This document shows, piece after piece, positions 39,101-49,701 of a stretch of DNA of 64,000 nucleotides. Under the pieces are notes generated by a model that ran no database searches, was not told where the DNA came from, and saw nothing but the letters and a program-made list of their open reading frames with translations. The translations under genes were made by a program, and so were the position numbers. The stretch spans positions 90,394 through 154,393 of the forward strand of contig CAJNOI010000128.1 of the NCBI GenBank assembly GCA_905250115.1, given 5' to 3'. This DNA is from Adineta steineri. Lineage: Eukaryota; Rotifera; Eurotatoria; Adinetida; Adinetidae. Position 1 is the first letter of the stretch. Every line of letters begins with the position of its first letter.

Positions 39101-39963
39101 TTTTTAGAGTAGTTATTTTCCTAATCTTCTTTTTACATGTGTCATAATCTAGGTTCTGACCAGTTAATAATATCCCAATAAAAAATATGGATATCTATTA
39201 GAGGACCCTCTCTTCACGTTGTATGTTATTCGAATGAAGAAGAAAAACAGAAAAGAGAAAGAAAGAAAAACAAACAAAGAATGTGAACAACGAAAAACCA
39301 GATATGATTTGAAAGAATGTGTGAAGGCATATGAAGATATAACTGTAACACCTCCCCGTTAACATAAATATTTGTCCACACACATCAGACAAAGAAGAGA
39401 ACAAGAAATAACACAAAAAATATGTACATTAAACGAGAAAAAAAACTGATAAGAGAAAGACGCGTAATAAATTGTAATATCCTTCAAAAAAAAAATATTC
39501 GGATGCGACGAATAAACAATGTTGCAAACGTTATCGATATGTTTAACCGACTGATAATCTGATAAGAGAATGCGAAAACGACGATGAGTTATAACTATGA
39601 TGAGGGGATCAGTTAATCTGGAAAATATGAAGACGACAAATAGTTGTGTTTGTACGACGAAAAACGAAACTGTAACACAAAAAAAATCAAAACGGTTGTG
39701 TGTCGTTCATAGAGGACGAGAATGTATTATCGAGAACAATCGAAACGATAGATTAGAGTTATAGAGATTTTCTGCCAATATTCTATGCAAAAATAGAAGG
39801 TAAGAATCATTATCTATGTGAGATCGAGTGTTAAATATACGAATAACGAGTTCGGAATAGTAGTAAATAATCATGTAATATCATATATAAAAATAGATTC
39901 AAAACTTCGAAGAATTTCTATTGTTGTAATGTGCATTTTAGACTTTGTGGGATGGTGTTGAGC

Positions 39964-40026
39964 AGGGTGTGGGTGGGTGTTGGTTTGAGTATATACTGAT
40001 CCTATACCACATACACCGACACCCTC
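39964..40026. repeat. Telomere-like hairpin element, copy 5
   Basis: Arms AGGGTGTGGGTGGGTGTTGG and CCACATACACCGACACCCT, about 20 bases apart, with inner TATA-rich complementarity. Confidence 0.65.
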
Positions 40027-40830
40027 AAGATAAAACTTACATCGATTGGAAAGAATGATTTTTAGTTAAAACATTATTTGATTTTATTATAATTATTCTC
40101 AGCAAACATTAACTTTTGTTTTTACTGATAGTAGTAAAGTCTCCAACTCAATATTCATGTACTATTAAAAATTAAGAAATTCACGATAGACTCAAAATAC
40201 AGTTTATGACATAATTTTACAGAAATAGCTTGTTTTAAAAAACAGACATGTCAATACTTCAACAATAATTGAGTAATTCGATATTTCAAATAATGATACT
40301 TATTAGATGTACATATGACCAAGCTAAGAAAATACCTCTTGACAAGTATCATCAATATATACAAGCTTTACTTAAAAATCAATCAAGTGTTCATTTTTTT
40401 CAATTATCATCATCATTGTTTCCATTTCGTCACATATTGAATATTACACAAGAAAAGAATAGAAGCAATTCTGTTGTTCTTTTGTTATTTTTTTACCACC
40501 GTTTTCAATATACTCAAGAGAGCAAATTGATTAAACAAACTCATGGCACTCTACTACTGTTTATAGGTGTATGCATGTATATATATGTTGAATGAATAAA
40601 ATTGAATTATCAATTATTTTCTCTCTCTCTCTTCTATTTTTTACAATTACTCTGTAGAAAAGAAAAGCTATTGACTTCCTATGATTTCATTTCGTCGGTG
40701 AAGATCGATTGAAACAAAACAATCATCGCACATATTTACATTTCTTTCAATCAACTGTATATACTTATATGAGAATAGAAGAATAAAAGACAAGCCACAA
40801 AAAAAAGAACGAAAGAAAAAGAATTAGAAT

Positions 40831-41751
40831 TTATACAGATTTGTTCGGGCTAGTAATTGTTGAAGATGATGATTCAGATGATGATTTATGTGAGTCTATT
40901 AAAGATCTTTGTTGAAGTGCAAAAAGAGCATCAGCAGCTGTTGTTGGAGTTAAATATGGTGAATACCATAGAGAAGGATGTGCACCACCAATACCATTAG
41001 TAGCTTGATGATGATGATGTTGAAGCAATCGATGAACAGCAGCAATACTACCTTGTTGTTCAAGAAATTCTAAACTTACAGCAGCTTGTCGTTTCCATTT
41101 AGTTCTAATTCAATACAAAAAAAACTTTAATTTAGTTTTTCTTTTTGAAGTTTATCAAAACTAACCTTCGATTTTGATACCATGTTTTAACTTGTGTATC
41201 AGATAGATTAAGACGAGCAGCAAGTTCCATACGATCTTGAACACTTAAATATTTTTGTCTTTCAAAACTTTTTTCTAAACAATTTAATTGTTGATCAGTA
41301 AATGCAGTACGAGCTTTTCGTGGTTTTTTATTTGTTTTTAATGAACTATTATTAATACCATGACCACTATCTGAAGTATTACTCTCTTCACCAATATCTG
41401 AATCTATCAAATACAAAAGAAAAAATATATAATTACAAGATTCTGATTGGTTAAAAATATCTATTGGGTAGTATAACGCTTTATTCTCTTACCATTATCA
41501 TCACTATCATGTAATATTGTATCATCTTCATCACCACTATCTTTATCTATTGTTGATGTTAAACATATTTTATTGTTAGGTGATGGTGAACGACTATGAT
41601 TATTGAGTATATCAGTAATAAAAAATGAAGAACAACATCGTCGTTTAGCTTTTAATGTTGTCGAGATAGTTGTTGATCGAATCATATTTGATGGTAAGAA
41701 AAAGAAACTGGTCGATGAAGCCATTCGACTTTCTGTAATCGGGCGTGACAT
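40831..41751 (-). CDS. BarH-class homeobox transcription factor, copy A
   Basis: Exons 41751-41493, 41403-41166 and 41104-40831; 256 residues. An N-terminal eh1-like repressor motif (SFFITDILN) precedes an acidic linker. The homeodomain begins [20 protein letters not shown], continues [20 protein letters not shown] and has recognition helix [18 protein letters not shown], with the Tyr before QNRR that marks the Bar class. Downstream, the conserved Bar extension ([20 protein letters not shown]) is followed by His- and Ser-rich sequence. BarH proteins are nuclear regulators of sensory and neural fate. The homeodomain intron within the NRR codons is shared with copy B, 2.4 kb away in opposite orientation. 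Confidence 0.92.
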
Positions 41752-44176
41752 GAAATATAATTGGAAAAATTTAAATGTATACTATGTTCTGCTTCTTTCT
41801 CTTTCTCTCTTCCTCTCTCTCTTCTATATATAATCTTTTTACTGATTGGTTACAAATAGAAAAATGTATATGACTCGCTATACCTTATTTCCTTTTTTTT
41901 TATCTCGTTGCCGATCATCTCTCTTGAGAGTTTCTTTCGATCGCAAATTGTTTTCTTTAACATCGATCAAATGTTCTCTTTTTCTCGTTTTTTTTCCTTT
42001 GTAAAAAAAAGTGTTCGATTTTCTTTTCTTTTTTTTTTGCACGCATTAAGATTGATGTTCATCGTAGTCATTCGATTGACTCTATTAACTGAAGGAACTA
42101 ATAGTAAAACAAGAAAAGACGAAGCGGAAAGAAAAATATACATATAAAATATAAACTGATTAGGATTAGAATTATCTCGAGTGAGACAAAGAGACGAACG
42201 AATTGACAACAGATTCTGAATGATGATGCGAGTGGATGGATTTGCTGAACCATGCCGATTAGAGTCGAGAGAGAGAGAAGACACTAATAATAGTATGTAC
42301 AAACAAAGATGATATGAAAAAACTAGTCCCTTTTTTTTTCTGATTGTTGATAAAAGAATAATAATAATTAAATTATGTTTGAACTATTAAAACGATAGCA
42401 ACATATTAGTTATTATATATGTTACCGCCTATCCATCTGTTAATGTTACAAGACTTCAAACATATAGATAAAAACCCTAGAGGCTACGATGATGCTTAAA
42501 TATAGAAAAAAAGAAATCGAAAGACAGAAAAATTTATGATAACAAATGCACGCGACCCGATCATTTGTAATGAATATGAGTAGCTGATCTGTTTAAAGTA
42601 ACATAATTTTGTTTCTGTTTTCTCTTTGGTGTATAATGAATAAGCGTATACATACGGCGATCATTTTTTAACAATGATCAATTGCTGAGATGACACGCTA
42701 TCTATCTGTCTGCTGCTGCTGTTCCATCTATTCAGGTGAAATAAATTGAATCGGAACGAGTCATTTGGGAATCAAATAAAGAAAGAGTGAAAATGACAAG
42801 TACGATGATTGCTCGCATTTATATTTTAGTGTCATGAGTCTCATGATAGACTACTTCCGATGTTCATATACATTGTAACAATGACGTGAGTTCGATTTCT
42901 TTATTCGATAACGATGATTGATCGAATTTATATCATATGAAAACTACTTGATGTATCTCATTTCCTGTTATGATTAAACAACTCTGATAAATAACTTCAT
43001 TCCATGTATTTGACAATTCATTTCTGTTTTACAAATTATGCATCATTGAACTTGAAAATTGAAAATAATTGATTATTTTGTACATTGTTAATTATACGAT
43101 AAAAGAGACACTTTTACAAGAACAGATTTTTCATATTTTCCATTCATAGTAAAAAATAAATTAAATTAGAAAAAAAATTCAAAGTGAATTTATTCAGTTA
43201 TAAAAATATTTTCGAAGTCATGTGTCGAAATATCTAATATTCGTTATTTATTAGTTGAATTATAAAAATAAAATAACACCTTATGGTCAATCATTCGACC
43301 GTACAACGAACAAACGATAATAGTTAATGTGTGACATTAACTACGAATATAGACATTAAAAGAAAAACAATACAGGTGACTTATGACCTTGATCATAATC
43401 ACCTGCTCTATAAATATCAATTTATTATTGGCAATATCATCAAAGAGCAAGAGAGATTGAGGAAAAAGAAACGTAATGTATGTCTATCTCATGATCATCA
43501 ACGATTAAGCATTTGTGCAAATACGAGCAAGTCTATCGATCGATCGATCGATTATTATTATTAAAATAAGCACCTTCAAAGTGTCAATCCGATCTATATT
43601 GTTAACACACGTTGTGCAAAGAACATAATGATGAGAAAAATAAATTTCTTTCAAATAGAACAAAAAAGAAGGATATAACGTTGATTTTTCTGATTTGCAT
43701 ATCATAAACATATATAATGAAGAGAACAAGAATAAGTATGGATTGACTGATCAATCAATGTGTGTATATATATGTAGTTTTGTCACACGATCATGATTGT
43801 AAAAGAAAAAATGTTATTTTTAAATGAGTTTATTTTTTATAATAAAATTAAATTAGATTTCTTTTTGTCATTAAATTTCAACTGCCAATCGTTTCTTCTC
43901 TAAAGTATTGTGTTTTTTTTTTACACCAATCAAGTGAATATAAAAGAAGAGAATGTATGTAAAATGTCAATTATCTGCTTTTTCTCTTCTTTTTTTTTCT
44001 CTTTGTATGTCGTTGCAAATGAAAGAAATCTTACTAGTCATAGTATAGAATAAGAAGAAAAAAAACAAGAGAGCAATGAATGATATAAGTACGAGTGAGA
44101 AAGAGAAGAAAATGTTACATTGTAAATTCATTATTCTATTTGATTGACCGGTTCATTTTTAATAAGAAGAGAAAAA
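41752..44176. other. Shared upstream region of the divergent BarH pair
   Basis: About 2.4 kb lies head-to-head between the two BarH start codons and must hold both promoters. It is AT-rich with CT-rich tracts (41800-41830, 43975-44005) and a CGAT tandem at 43536-43552. No exon or RNA gene was recognised. Confidence 0.55.
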
Positions 44177-45343
44177 ATGACGAAACAACGACGTTCATTT
44201 TTTGTTGACGATATTTTACATAAGGTAACTATGCCAATGAATGAGAACATTCATTGTTCAAATGATATGAATAATTTCAAACGTAAACGATCAATAAATT
44301 CCGATGATGACGATATATCAAATAAAAAACTTCGATCCTATAATCATGAAGATGATGATAATGATGAATTAGTTTATTCTTCAATTACTGATGTTATAAG
44401 TGAAGAAGAATCTTGTACAAGTAATAATAGCAACACTATCGATAACAACAGTGGTAAGTTATGATATTAAACATCTCGAAAGATATTTGTTAAATTGATT
44501 ATAACAGAGTAGAGTCCAGTAAACATAAATTGTCTGCTTGTGTGTCCGCAGGGTCAAAAAAAAAAACATCGAAAATCAATTTTTCAAAAAAGACATTTAT
44601 CGAGGTATTTCGAATCTGGAGACTATTAGGTGACCGTGTGAAGGGGAGGGGCAGAGGTCAAAAAAACATCGAAAATCAATTTTTCACAGTTTTCGTTTTT
44701 TTCCCGTAGATGTGAAGAAAATGCATTTCTACGAGAAAGAGCTAAGCGAGTCCTCAGACGAGCGTTACTTGTGTTCATTAGTATGAAATCTGAATAAGAT
44801 TCTATGATTTATTTTTTATTTAATTAGATAATGATTTGTTTGTATCGAGTTCTTGTTTACCAACGAATAATTTACGACAAAATAAAAAACAACGTAAACC
44901 ACGTACAGCATTTACTGATACACAATTGAATACATTAGAGAAAAATTTCGAACGACAAAAATATTTAAGTGTACAAGACCGTTTAGAACTTGCAAATCGT
45001 CTTCGTTTATCTGATACACAAGTTAAAACATGGTATCAAAATCGAAGGTTTGACATTTTTTTTCTCCTTAAATTTTTTAATGGTAATTTATTTTATTAGA
45101 ACAAAATGGAAAAGGCAAGCATCTCTTGGTCTAGAATTCTTTTCTGGTAATACATTACAACAATGGATACAACGACAACCACATCATTTTCTTGCTGCTA
45201 TGTACCGATCATCATCAGATATGAGTAATGCTATCGGTCCATACGGTTCAGCTCTATTAAATGAAGCAAAAACAGCAATAGCAAATAAATCTATTACTCA
45301 AAGATTTCTTCCAGCAACACTTACGTCCCATCATCATACATAA
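44177..45343 (+). CDS. BarH-class homeobox transcription factor, copy B
   Basis: Exons 44177-44453, 44828-45047 and 45100-45343; 246 residues. I chose the ATG at 44177 because it places the eh1-like motif [10 protein letters not shown] close to the N-terminus as in copy A. The homeodomain reads [40 protein letters not shown] and [18 protein letters not shown]. The Bar extension ([10 protein letters not shown]) is shorter and the C-terminus diverges from copy A. Exon boundaries match copy A. Intron 1 is swollen to 374 bases by a repeat also found inverted in the receptor gene at 50.9 kb. Likely a DNA-binding repressor; expression unknown. Confidence 0.9.
44511..44775 (+). mobile_element. Non-autonomous repeat, copy 1 (BarH-B intron 1)
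   Basis: About 265 bases, from GAGTCCAGTAAACATAAATT to GAGCGTTACTTGTGTT, matching the reverse complement of 50938-51216. Each copy contains two internal direct repeats of GGTCAAAAAAACATCGAAAA. No coding capacity; family unknown. Confidence 0.75.
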
Positions 45344-46579
45344 ATTTCATTAAAGAAATTTGTTATTTTTTTTTAATTATCTCTTTGATATTTGATTTTA
45401 TACGAGCATTATGTTATACCGTACCTGTTTGAATGAATGTACTTTGAAGATTTTTTTATGTGATGATTTAAAAACTAGTGTGTGTATAAAGAAGAATATA
45501 TTTAGTTTTTAAAACATATTTATGATTTTGTATGTATTGTCATTTTCGTAAATTATCAACAGATGTATTATGAATGAAAATATATTATATTCGACAAAAC
45601 GTTAGTATTTCATCACATCAGTGTTCATATGGAATCTTGTTTATTTAGTATATCTATAGTTAATAGAGTTCATTGTCTTCCTGAACGCTTCCAGTAAAAC
45701 AACTGAAAAACTTTTATTAAAAATAAAAAATCATGATCTTTAGTTTACGAATAGGATATCTGTTCAAGTCAAGATTGCATGTAACACAAACAATATGTAT
45801 AGTTTTAATTAGGCAGATAGCGAACCCTAAGACATTGTCTAAAAGATTACATTTTGTCGGTATTAAAAACCCCCGAACCCATATGCTAAACTTGATTAGT
45901 TTCACTTACTTTATCGAAAACTAATGTTGAATTCCACAGAATCTGAAACGATGTGCGAGGGTTCGATCAAAAACTGACTATTTTCCTTTTTATCACCGAA
46001 CCCTCGCACATTGTTTCAGATTCTGTGGAATTCAACATTAGTTTTCGATAAAGTAAGTGAAGCTAATCAAGTTTAGCATATGGGTTCGGGGGTTTTTAAT
46101 ACCGACAAAATATAATCTTTTAGACAACGTCGTAGGATTCGCTACATGCTTAGTTTTAATAATCTTACGAATATTATCATCATTTTTTTAAATAATTACT
46201 CTTGTGCTACAAATAATTCGATTAGAATTTCTAATTTTCATGTTTAGAAATGCTCGTATGTGATTTCTATTTACTATCTGGTACAGATAAGCTTAAAAAA
46301 AGATCATTTTATCAAAAGAGATTAGAAAGACACTAGATTCTATTGATTTTAAATATCGTAAATAATCGAAGTATAGAATGTATATGCTAAAAAATTTGTG
46401 AGATTAACAGGTCAGACTAATCATTCTCTTATATATATAACCTAAACAGCGGTGTGACTATATTGAAATAGTCGTGTAAGACACTAGTGACATCTTTTTT
46501 TTCTCTTAAATTTTTTTCTATAAAATTCTAGTTTTTCTCTAACATATTTTGTATTTCTTACATTTATTTGTTATTGTAA
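45344..46579. other. Intergenic holding a large palindrome
   Basis: BarH-B 3' UTR, then the foldback element at 45810-46150, then AT-rich sequence. No gene was found. Confidence 0.55.
45810..46150. mobile_element. Foldback (long-palindrome) element with 10-base direct repeats
   Basis: Arms at 45820-45965 and 45997-46142 (146 bases each) are near-perfect reverse complements around a 31-base spacer. TAGTTTTAAT occurs at both borders (45800-45809 and 46151-46160), consistent with target duplication. Long terminal repeats with 9-11-base duplications are usual for Mutator-like elements, so a MULE-derived miniature is the best guess. Short open frames inside the arms are by-products of the palindrome. 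Confidence 0.82.
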
Positions 46580-46835
46580 ATGGTATTTGTTTCAAAAATG
46601 AAATTAATTGAAAAACAAAAAAATCTTTCTCATATCTGTGTCATGAATGAATCAGAACAAACATTGCATCAGCCTGTTTTAATTAATAGGAAGTGAGGGA
46701 AAAGAAAACGAAATGTTCTTTTATCAACTTACACTATTACCAATTTCATCATTTTTTATTTTTTTCTTTGACAGATTTCATAATGATGCTAATTTAGCAA
46801 CGTTGCGACCTGTTAGGCGCTTTAGCTTCGGCTAG
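46580..46835 (+). other. Possible spliced upstream ORF in the ATF4-like leader
   Basis: If 46693-46774 is an intron (GTGAGG..TTGACAG), the frame opening at 46580 encodes 57 residues ending LRPVRRFSFG with a stop at 46833. The 3' part is GC-rich, unlike its surroundings. Whether the leader starts this far upstream is unknown; the acceptor could equally serve a trans-spliced leader. Confidence 0.35.
46783..46797 (+). promoter_or_regulatory. Short uORF MMLI in the ATF4-like leader
   Basis: Two adjacent ATGs followed by CTA ATT TAG, eight bases after a 3' splice-like site. It would be the first uORF met by ribosomes if the mRNA begins at that site. Confidence 0.5.
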
Positions 46836-46855
46836 CGAGCACGCTCTTTTCGTGC
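46818..46855 (+). promoter_or_regulatory. Twin GC-rich hairpins in the ATF4-like leader
   Basis: Hairpin 1 (46818-46837) folds as CGC-UU-UAGC-UUCG-GCUA-GCG with a C(UUCG)G tetraloop, an exceptionally stable loop type. Hairpin 2 (46839-46855) pairs GCACG with CGUGC over a 7-base loop. They lie between two short uORFs. Confidence 0.45.
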
Positions 46856-46873
46856 CCCAGTACAACAAAGTAG

Positions 46874-46885
46874 ATGAAAAATTAA
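46874..46885 (+). promoter_or_regulatory. Three-codon uORF (MKN) in the ATF4-like leader
   Basis: ATG AAA AAT TAA. Mammalian ATF4 uORF1 is also three codons long and promotes reinitiation. The next ATG begins 55 bases downstream. Confidence 0.6.
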
Positions 46886-46940
46886 AAATTCATTTTTTGA
46901 ACAATATTAATAAAATTATTTTCTATCTTAGTTTTCAAAC

Positions 46941-47096
46941 ATGTCAATCAAAATGGCGTTCGCCACTACTTCTTTCACATTAACTATCCCAAAATCTATA
47001 AAATATAAAAAACAAAACCAATGCCGTTTGAGCAACATCACTTCCAAGATCTCTTACCACCATCCATCAACGATGGTGGTAGTATCAATAAATTAA
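46941..47096 (+). promoter_or_regulatory. Inhibitory-type uORF overlapping the ATF4-like start out of frame
   Basis: A 51-codon ORF that begins 80 bases before the main ATG and ends 76 bases inside the coding region in a different frame. This is the arrangement of mammalian ATF4 uORF2, which blocks the main start unless eIF2 is phosphorylated. Confidence 0.65.
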
Positions 47097-47797
47097 ACTC
47101 AAGTTTAACATCACTAGATTTTTACTTACTTGATGATATTGAAGCTTACTTATCTCCTCCTACTCTTCACTCTAAAACAACTAAACATGATTTAATTAAC
47201 GATAGTATCAATGATAATAGTCAACATCATGAAGATTTCTTTGCTGATTTTGTTTTTCCTGAATTTGAAGAAAACTCAGGTAACAAAAAAAACATTTTGT
47301 ATGAATTAATTTTCTAAATATTTATATTTAAAAAATAGATTTTGTTGATCCATTATCATTTGATGAAATAGAACTTGAAAAATGGATTAGTCAATCATCT
47401 TTTCCATCTCCTCCGATGGATTTAGATACTTCCCCATTGTCAAGTATTGAAGATACATCATCAACACTTTATGATTATCCAATAAATTCAGATATGATTG
47501 TACCATTTTCACCATCTCTATCGTCTGAAAGTACATCACCTGCATCATCAATAAAAAAAACGAAATTATCGGTTGTTGAAAGAAAATTACGAAAAAAAAA
47601 CACAAAATAAAACAGCAGCTGAAAAATATCGAGTAAAAAAGAAATCTGAACGTCATATATTACTTGATAGACATTTAAAATTAAAAAATACAAATACAGA
47701 ATTAAAATTGGAATTAGAAAATTTAACTTTTCGTGTTGAAAAATTTAAAAAATTATTTGTTGATTTACTTCAAATTGATTTATCAACATCAAATTAA
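47021..47797 (+). CDS. ATF4: ATF4/ATF5-like bZIP transcription factor
   Basis: Exons 47021-47279 and 47339-47797, phase 1 intron of 59 bases; 238 residues if one A is removed from the run of nine at 47592-47600. The N-terminal region is acidic with LLDDIEAYL and FDEIELEKWI patches typical of ATF4 activation segments, followed by a Ser/Pro-rich stretch. The basic region reads RKLRKKTQNKTAAEKYRVKK, matching the ATF4 signature QNKTAA..YR.KK, and the zipper runs LKNTNTELKLELENLTFRVE to the C-terminus. ATF4 is the effector of the integrated stress response, inducing amino-acid and redox genes. As written, the homopolymer breaks the frame exactly at the basic region; both sides are otherwise clean. 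The leader uORFs support the assignment. Confidence 0.85.
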
Positions 47798-48306
47798 AGT
47801 TCTTCTTCTATTGATGTTCATTATTATTATTACTATCGTTCGTTATCTCATCTTAATATATTTCTTTTGTCTTCATTTTCTTTTTTTTTTGTCTGTATTG
47901 TTCATCTATTTACTCAATAAATACTTTACGACCTGTGTAAAAAAAATCAAATTTATCTATACAATACCTGCAGACAGAGAAATGATGATGAATGAGTTTT
48001 CGATTATAGATTTTTAATATCAGTTGACATTTCTCATTATTGTATATATGTTCAAAAAAAATACACATTCTGATAGGTTTTAAAAAGAAACACCATTAGA
48101 CATCTCATGAGTATGTACTATATAATGAAAAAAAATTATAGAAAAAAAAAGAGAATGAAAAAGAAACAATAAGAAGAAAATTGTTTGAATATAAGACGCG
48201 ATACTCTCGAGTAAAAGTACAAATCACAACGTAATTTTTATCAAACGACAGCGACGCAATAGATTTTATTTTAATTCATTATACAAATTTGATTAAAATA
48301 TATGAA
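47798..48306. other. Intergenic, ATF4-like 3' UTR
   Basis: Holds an AATAAA at about 47917 and AT-rich sequence; nothing else was seen. Confidence 0.45.
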
Positions 48307-48978
48307 ATGGAACGTTCATCAACTATATATATAAGTATTATCGTAGTTCTTCTTCTTCTTCTATTATATTCGATAAATAATAGTAAGTAATCGTTTATAT
48401 TCTATACAGCTAAATTTACTGCTTCTACTTTTTTTTTGAAATCCTCTTGTAAAAGTAACATCTATTCTTTAGTTAAACTTGTTCTTTAAAAACGTTAATT
48501 CTACCTGAAAGTATTCAATAACATTAACAGAAGAAGAAAAATAACATTTTACCTGGAGTTATTTGTATGCAATATTGCAAATGTGTGTGTGTGTGTGTGT
48601 ATGGTTTTTTTTATTGTATAGAATATTGGAACAAAACTTCTACTTGAATAACAATAGTTTTGTTTCTGTATTTCAGATATGGTCTGGTTAACTGAAGATG
48701 AAGATAATGACATATCAATTTCTCTCTGTCAAATACATGTTCAATCTGATGAATTAGATCTATTTGATGATCGAGTACTTCTATCATTATTATCTACACT
48801 TAAAATGCATGATTTTCAAATTGGTCAACCTGTATGGGGACCAATGAATAATCGTCTTTATTTATGTGAACATCCACTTAAAGCAGGTCTTAAACAATCA
48901 ATAATTGATGATGAATTCAAAAATATTATAAGAAATCATGGTGAATCATCAACACGTTTTACTTGGTCATGTGCTTGA
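48307..48978 (+). CDS. Small membrane-anchored or secreted protein, function unknown
   Basis: Exons 48307-48382 and 48677-48978, phase 1; 125 residues. The first exon encodes a hydrophobic leader (IYISIIVVLLLLLLYSI) that may be a signal peptide or type II anchor; the second encodes an acidic domain (WLTEDEDNDISISLCQ, VWGPMNNRLYLCEHPL, NHGESSTRFTWSCA) with three cysteines. I do not recognise the family. The signal-like exon joined in frame to a composition-normal second exon supports a real gene. The intron contains a TG repeat near 48582-48600, and another TG tract lies just after the stop. Confidence 0.65.
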
Positions 48979-49701
48979 CTAAACTAGTATTTAAATACAT
49001 GTGTGTGTGTGTGTGAAGTAAAATTATTAGTATTTGAAAAATATTTATTCAAATGAGTTTAATAGAATTCATTTATTAAAATTTTACAAATAGCTTGTCA
49101 TTAGAAAAGATTATTTCTCAACAAAAAAAAGAATGTATGGTTTGAAATTTTTTACTTGCACTCTTGACCTTGATGGAGAACGAACTTTTTTCAAATTTTT
49201 CTTAAGTTGAATATAAACAAAAGTCTTTCATATTTGTTTTTTTTTCGATTGATTCAATTGATAAGAATTATCTACATTTTGAACGAATTCTTTGTACAGA
49301 ACTAAAACCAAGGTTGATAGATTATTCAAGAATACATTAGTTGAGTATAGACAATTTTAAGTTATTTTGATTAGTCACATAAAAGATCTTTGTTATTTAC
49401 ATCCACATTCGTAAGTTTACGAGAATCAAGGTCAAACTATTCTTTCGAGCAAAAGTATCGATATTTAGTATTAGAAAACAATTTCATACCATACATATTA
49501 TTTTATAAGATTGTATTTTAAATCAACAAAACAAAAAAAAAACAAGTCATGTCATTATATGAAATCAAACAAGCAAAACAAAATTTAAGCTGTTGATAAA
49601 ATTTTTTTTCTGTCAAATATAAATACAGCCAAGGGAAAGTAAAAGAGATGAAAACAAAGGCGCACAAAAAATACATGTCAGTTTTTTTTTCTTTTTTTAG
49701 T
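48979..49701. other. Intergenic between convergent genes
   Basis: Short TG tract at 49001-49015, otherwise AT-rich 3' flanks of two convergent genes. Nothing else was recognised. Confidence 0.45.

Larger units (their letters stand above)
38279..40830. other. Intergenic with assembly gap and two hairpin elements
   Basis: Contains hairpin copies 4 and 5 and a 100-base N gap. A frame at about 40269-40595 includes a stretch of ordinary amino-acid composition (YDQAKKIPLDKYHQYIQALL) but lacks a clear start, splice partners or homology, so I do not call a gene. The rest shows nothing. Confidence 0.45.

Noticed and set aside
40269-40595. Open frame of about 100 codons with a YDQAKKIPLDKYHQYIQALL stretch
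   Set aside because: No ATG in good context, no splice partners, hydrophobic low-complexity second half, and no domain that I recognise.
43536-43556. CGATCGATCGAT tandem as a regulatory palindrome array
   Set aside because: A short simple repeat; nothing distinguishes it from slippage.
45717-45924. Overlapping open frames on both strands
   Set aside because: They are mirror images created by the 146-base palindrome arm, not genes.
46790-46860. tRNA or other structural RNA gene suggested by GC-rich hairpins
   Set aside because: No cloverleaf, no GTTCGA-type T loop and no internal promoter boxes; better explained as part of the ATF4-like leader.
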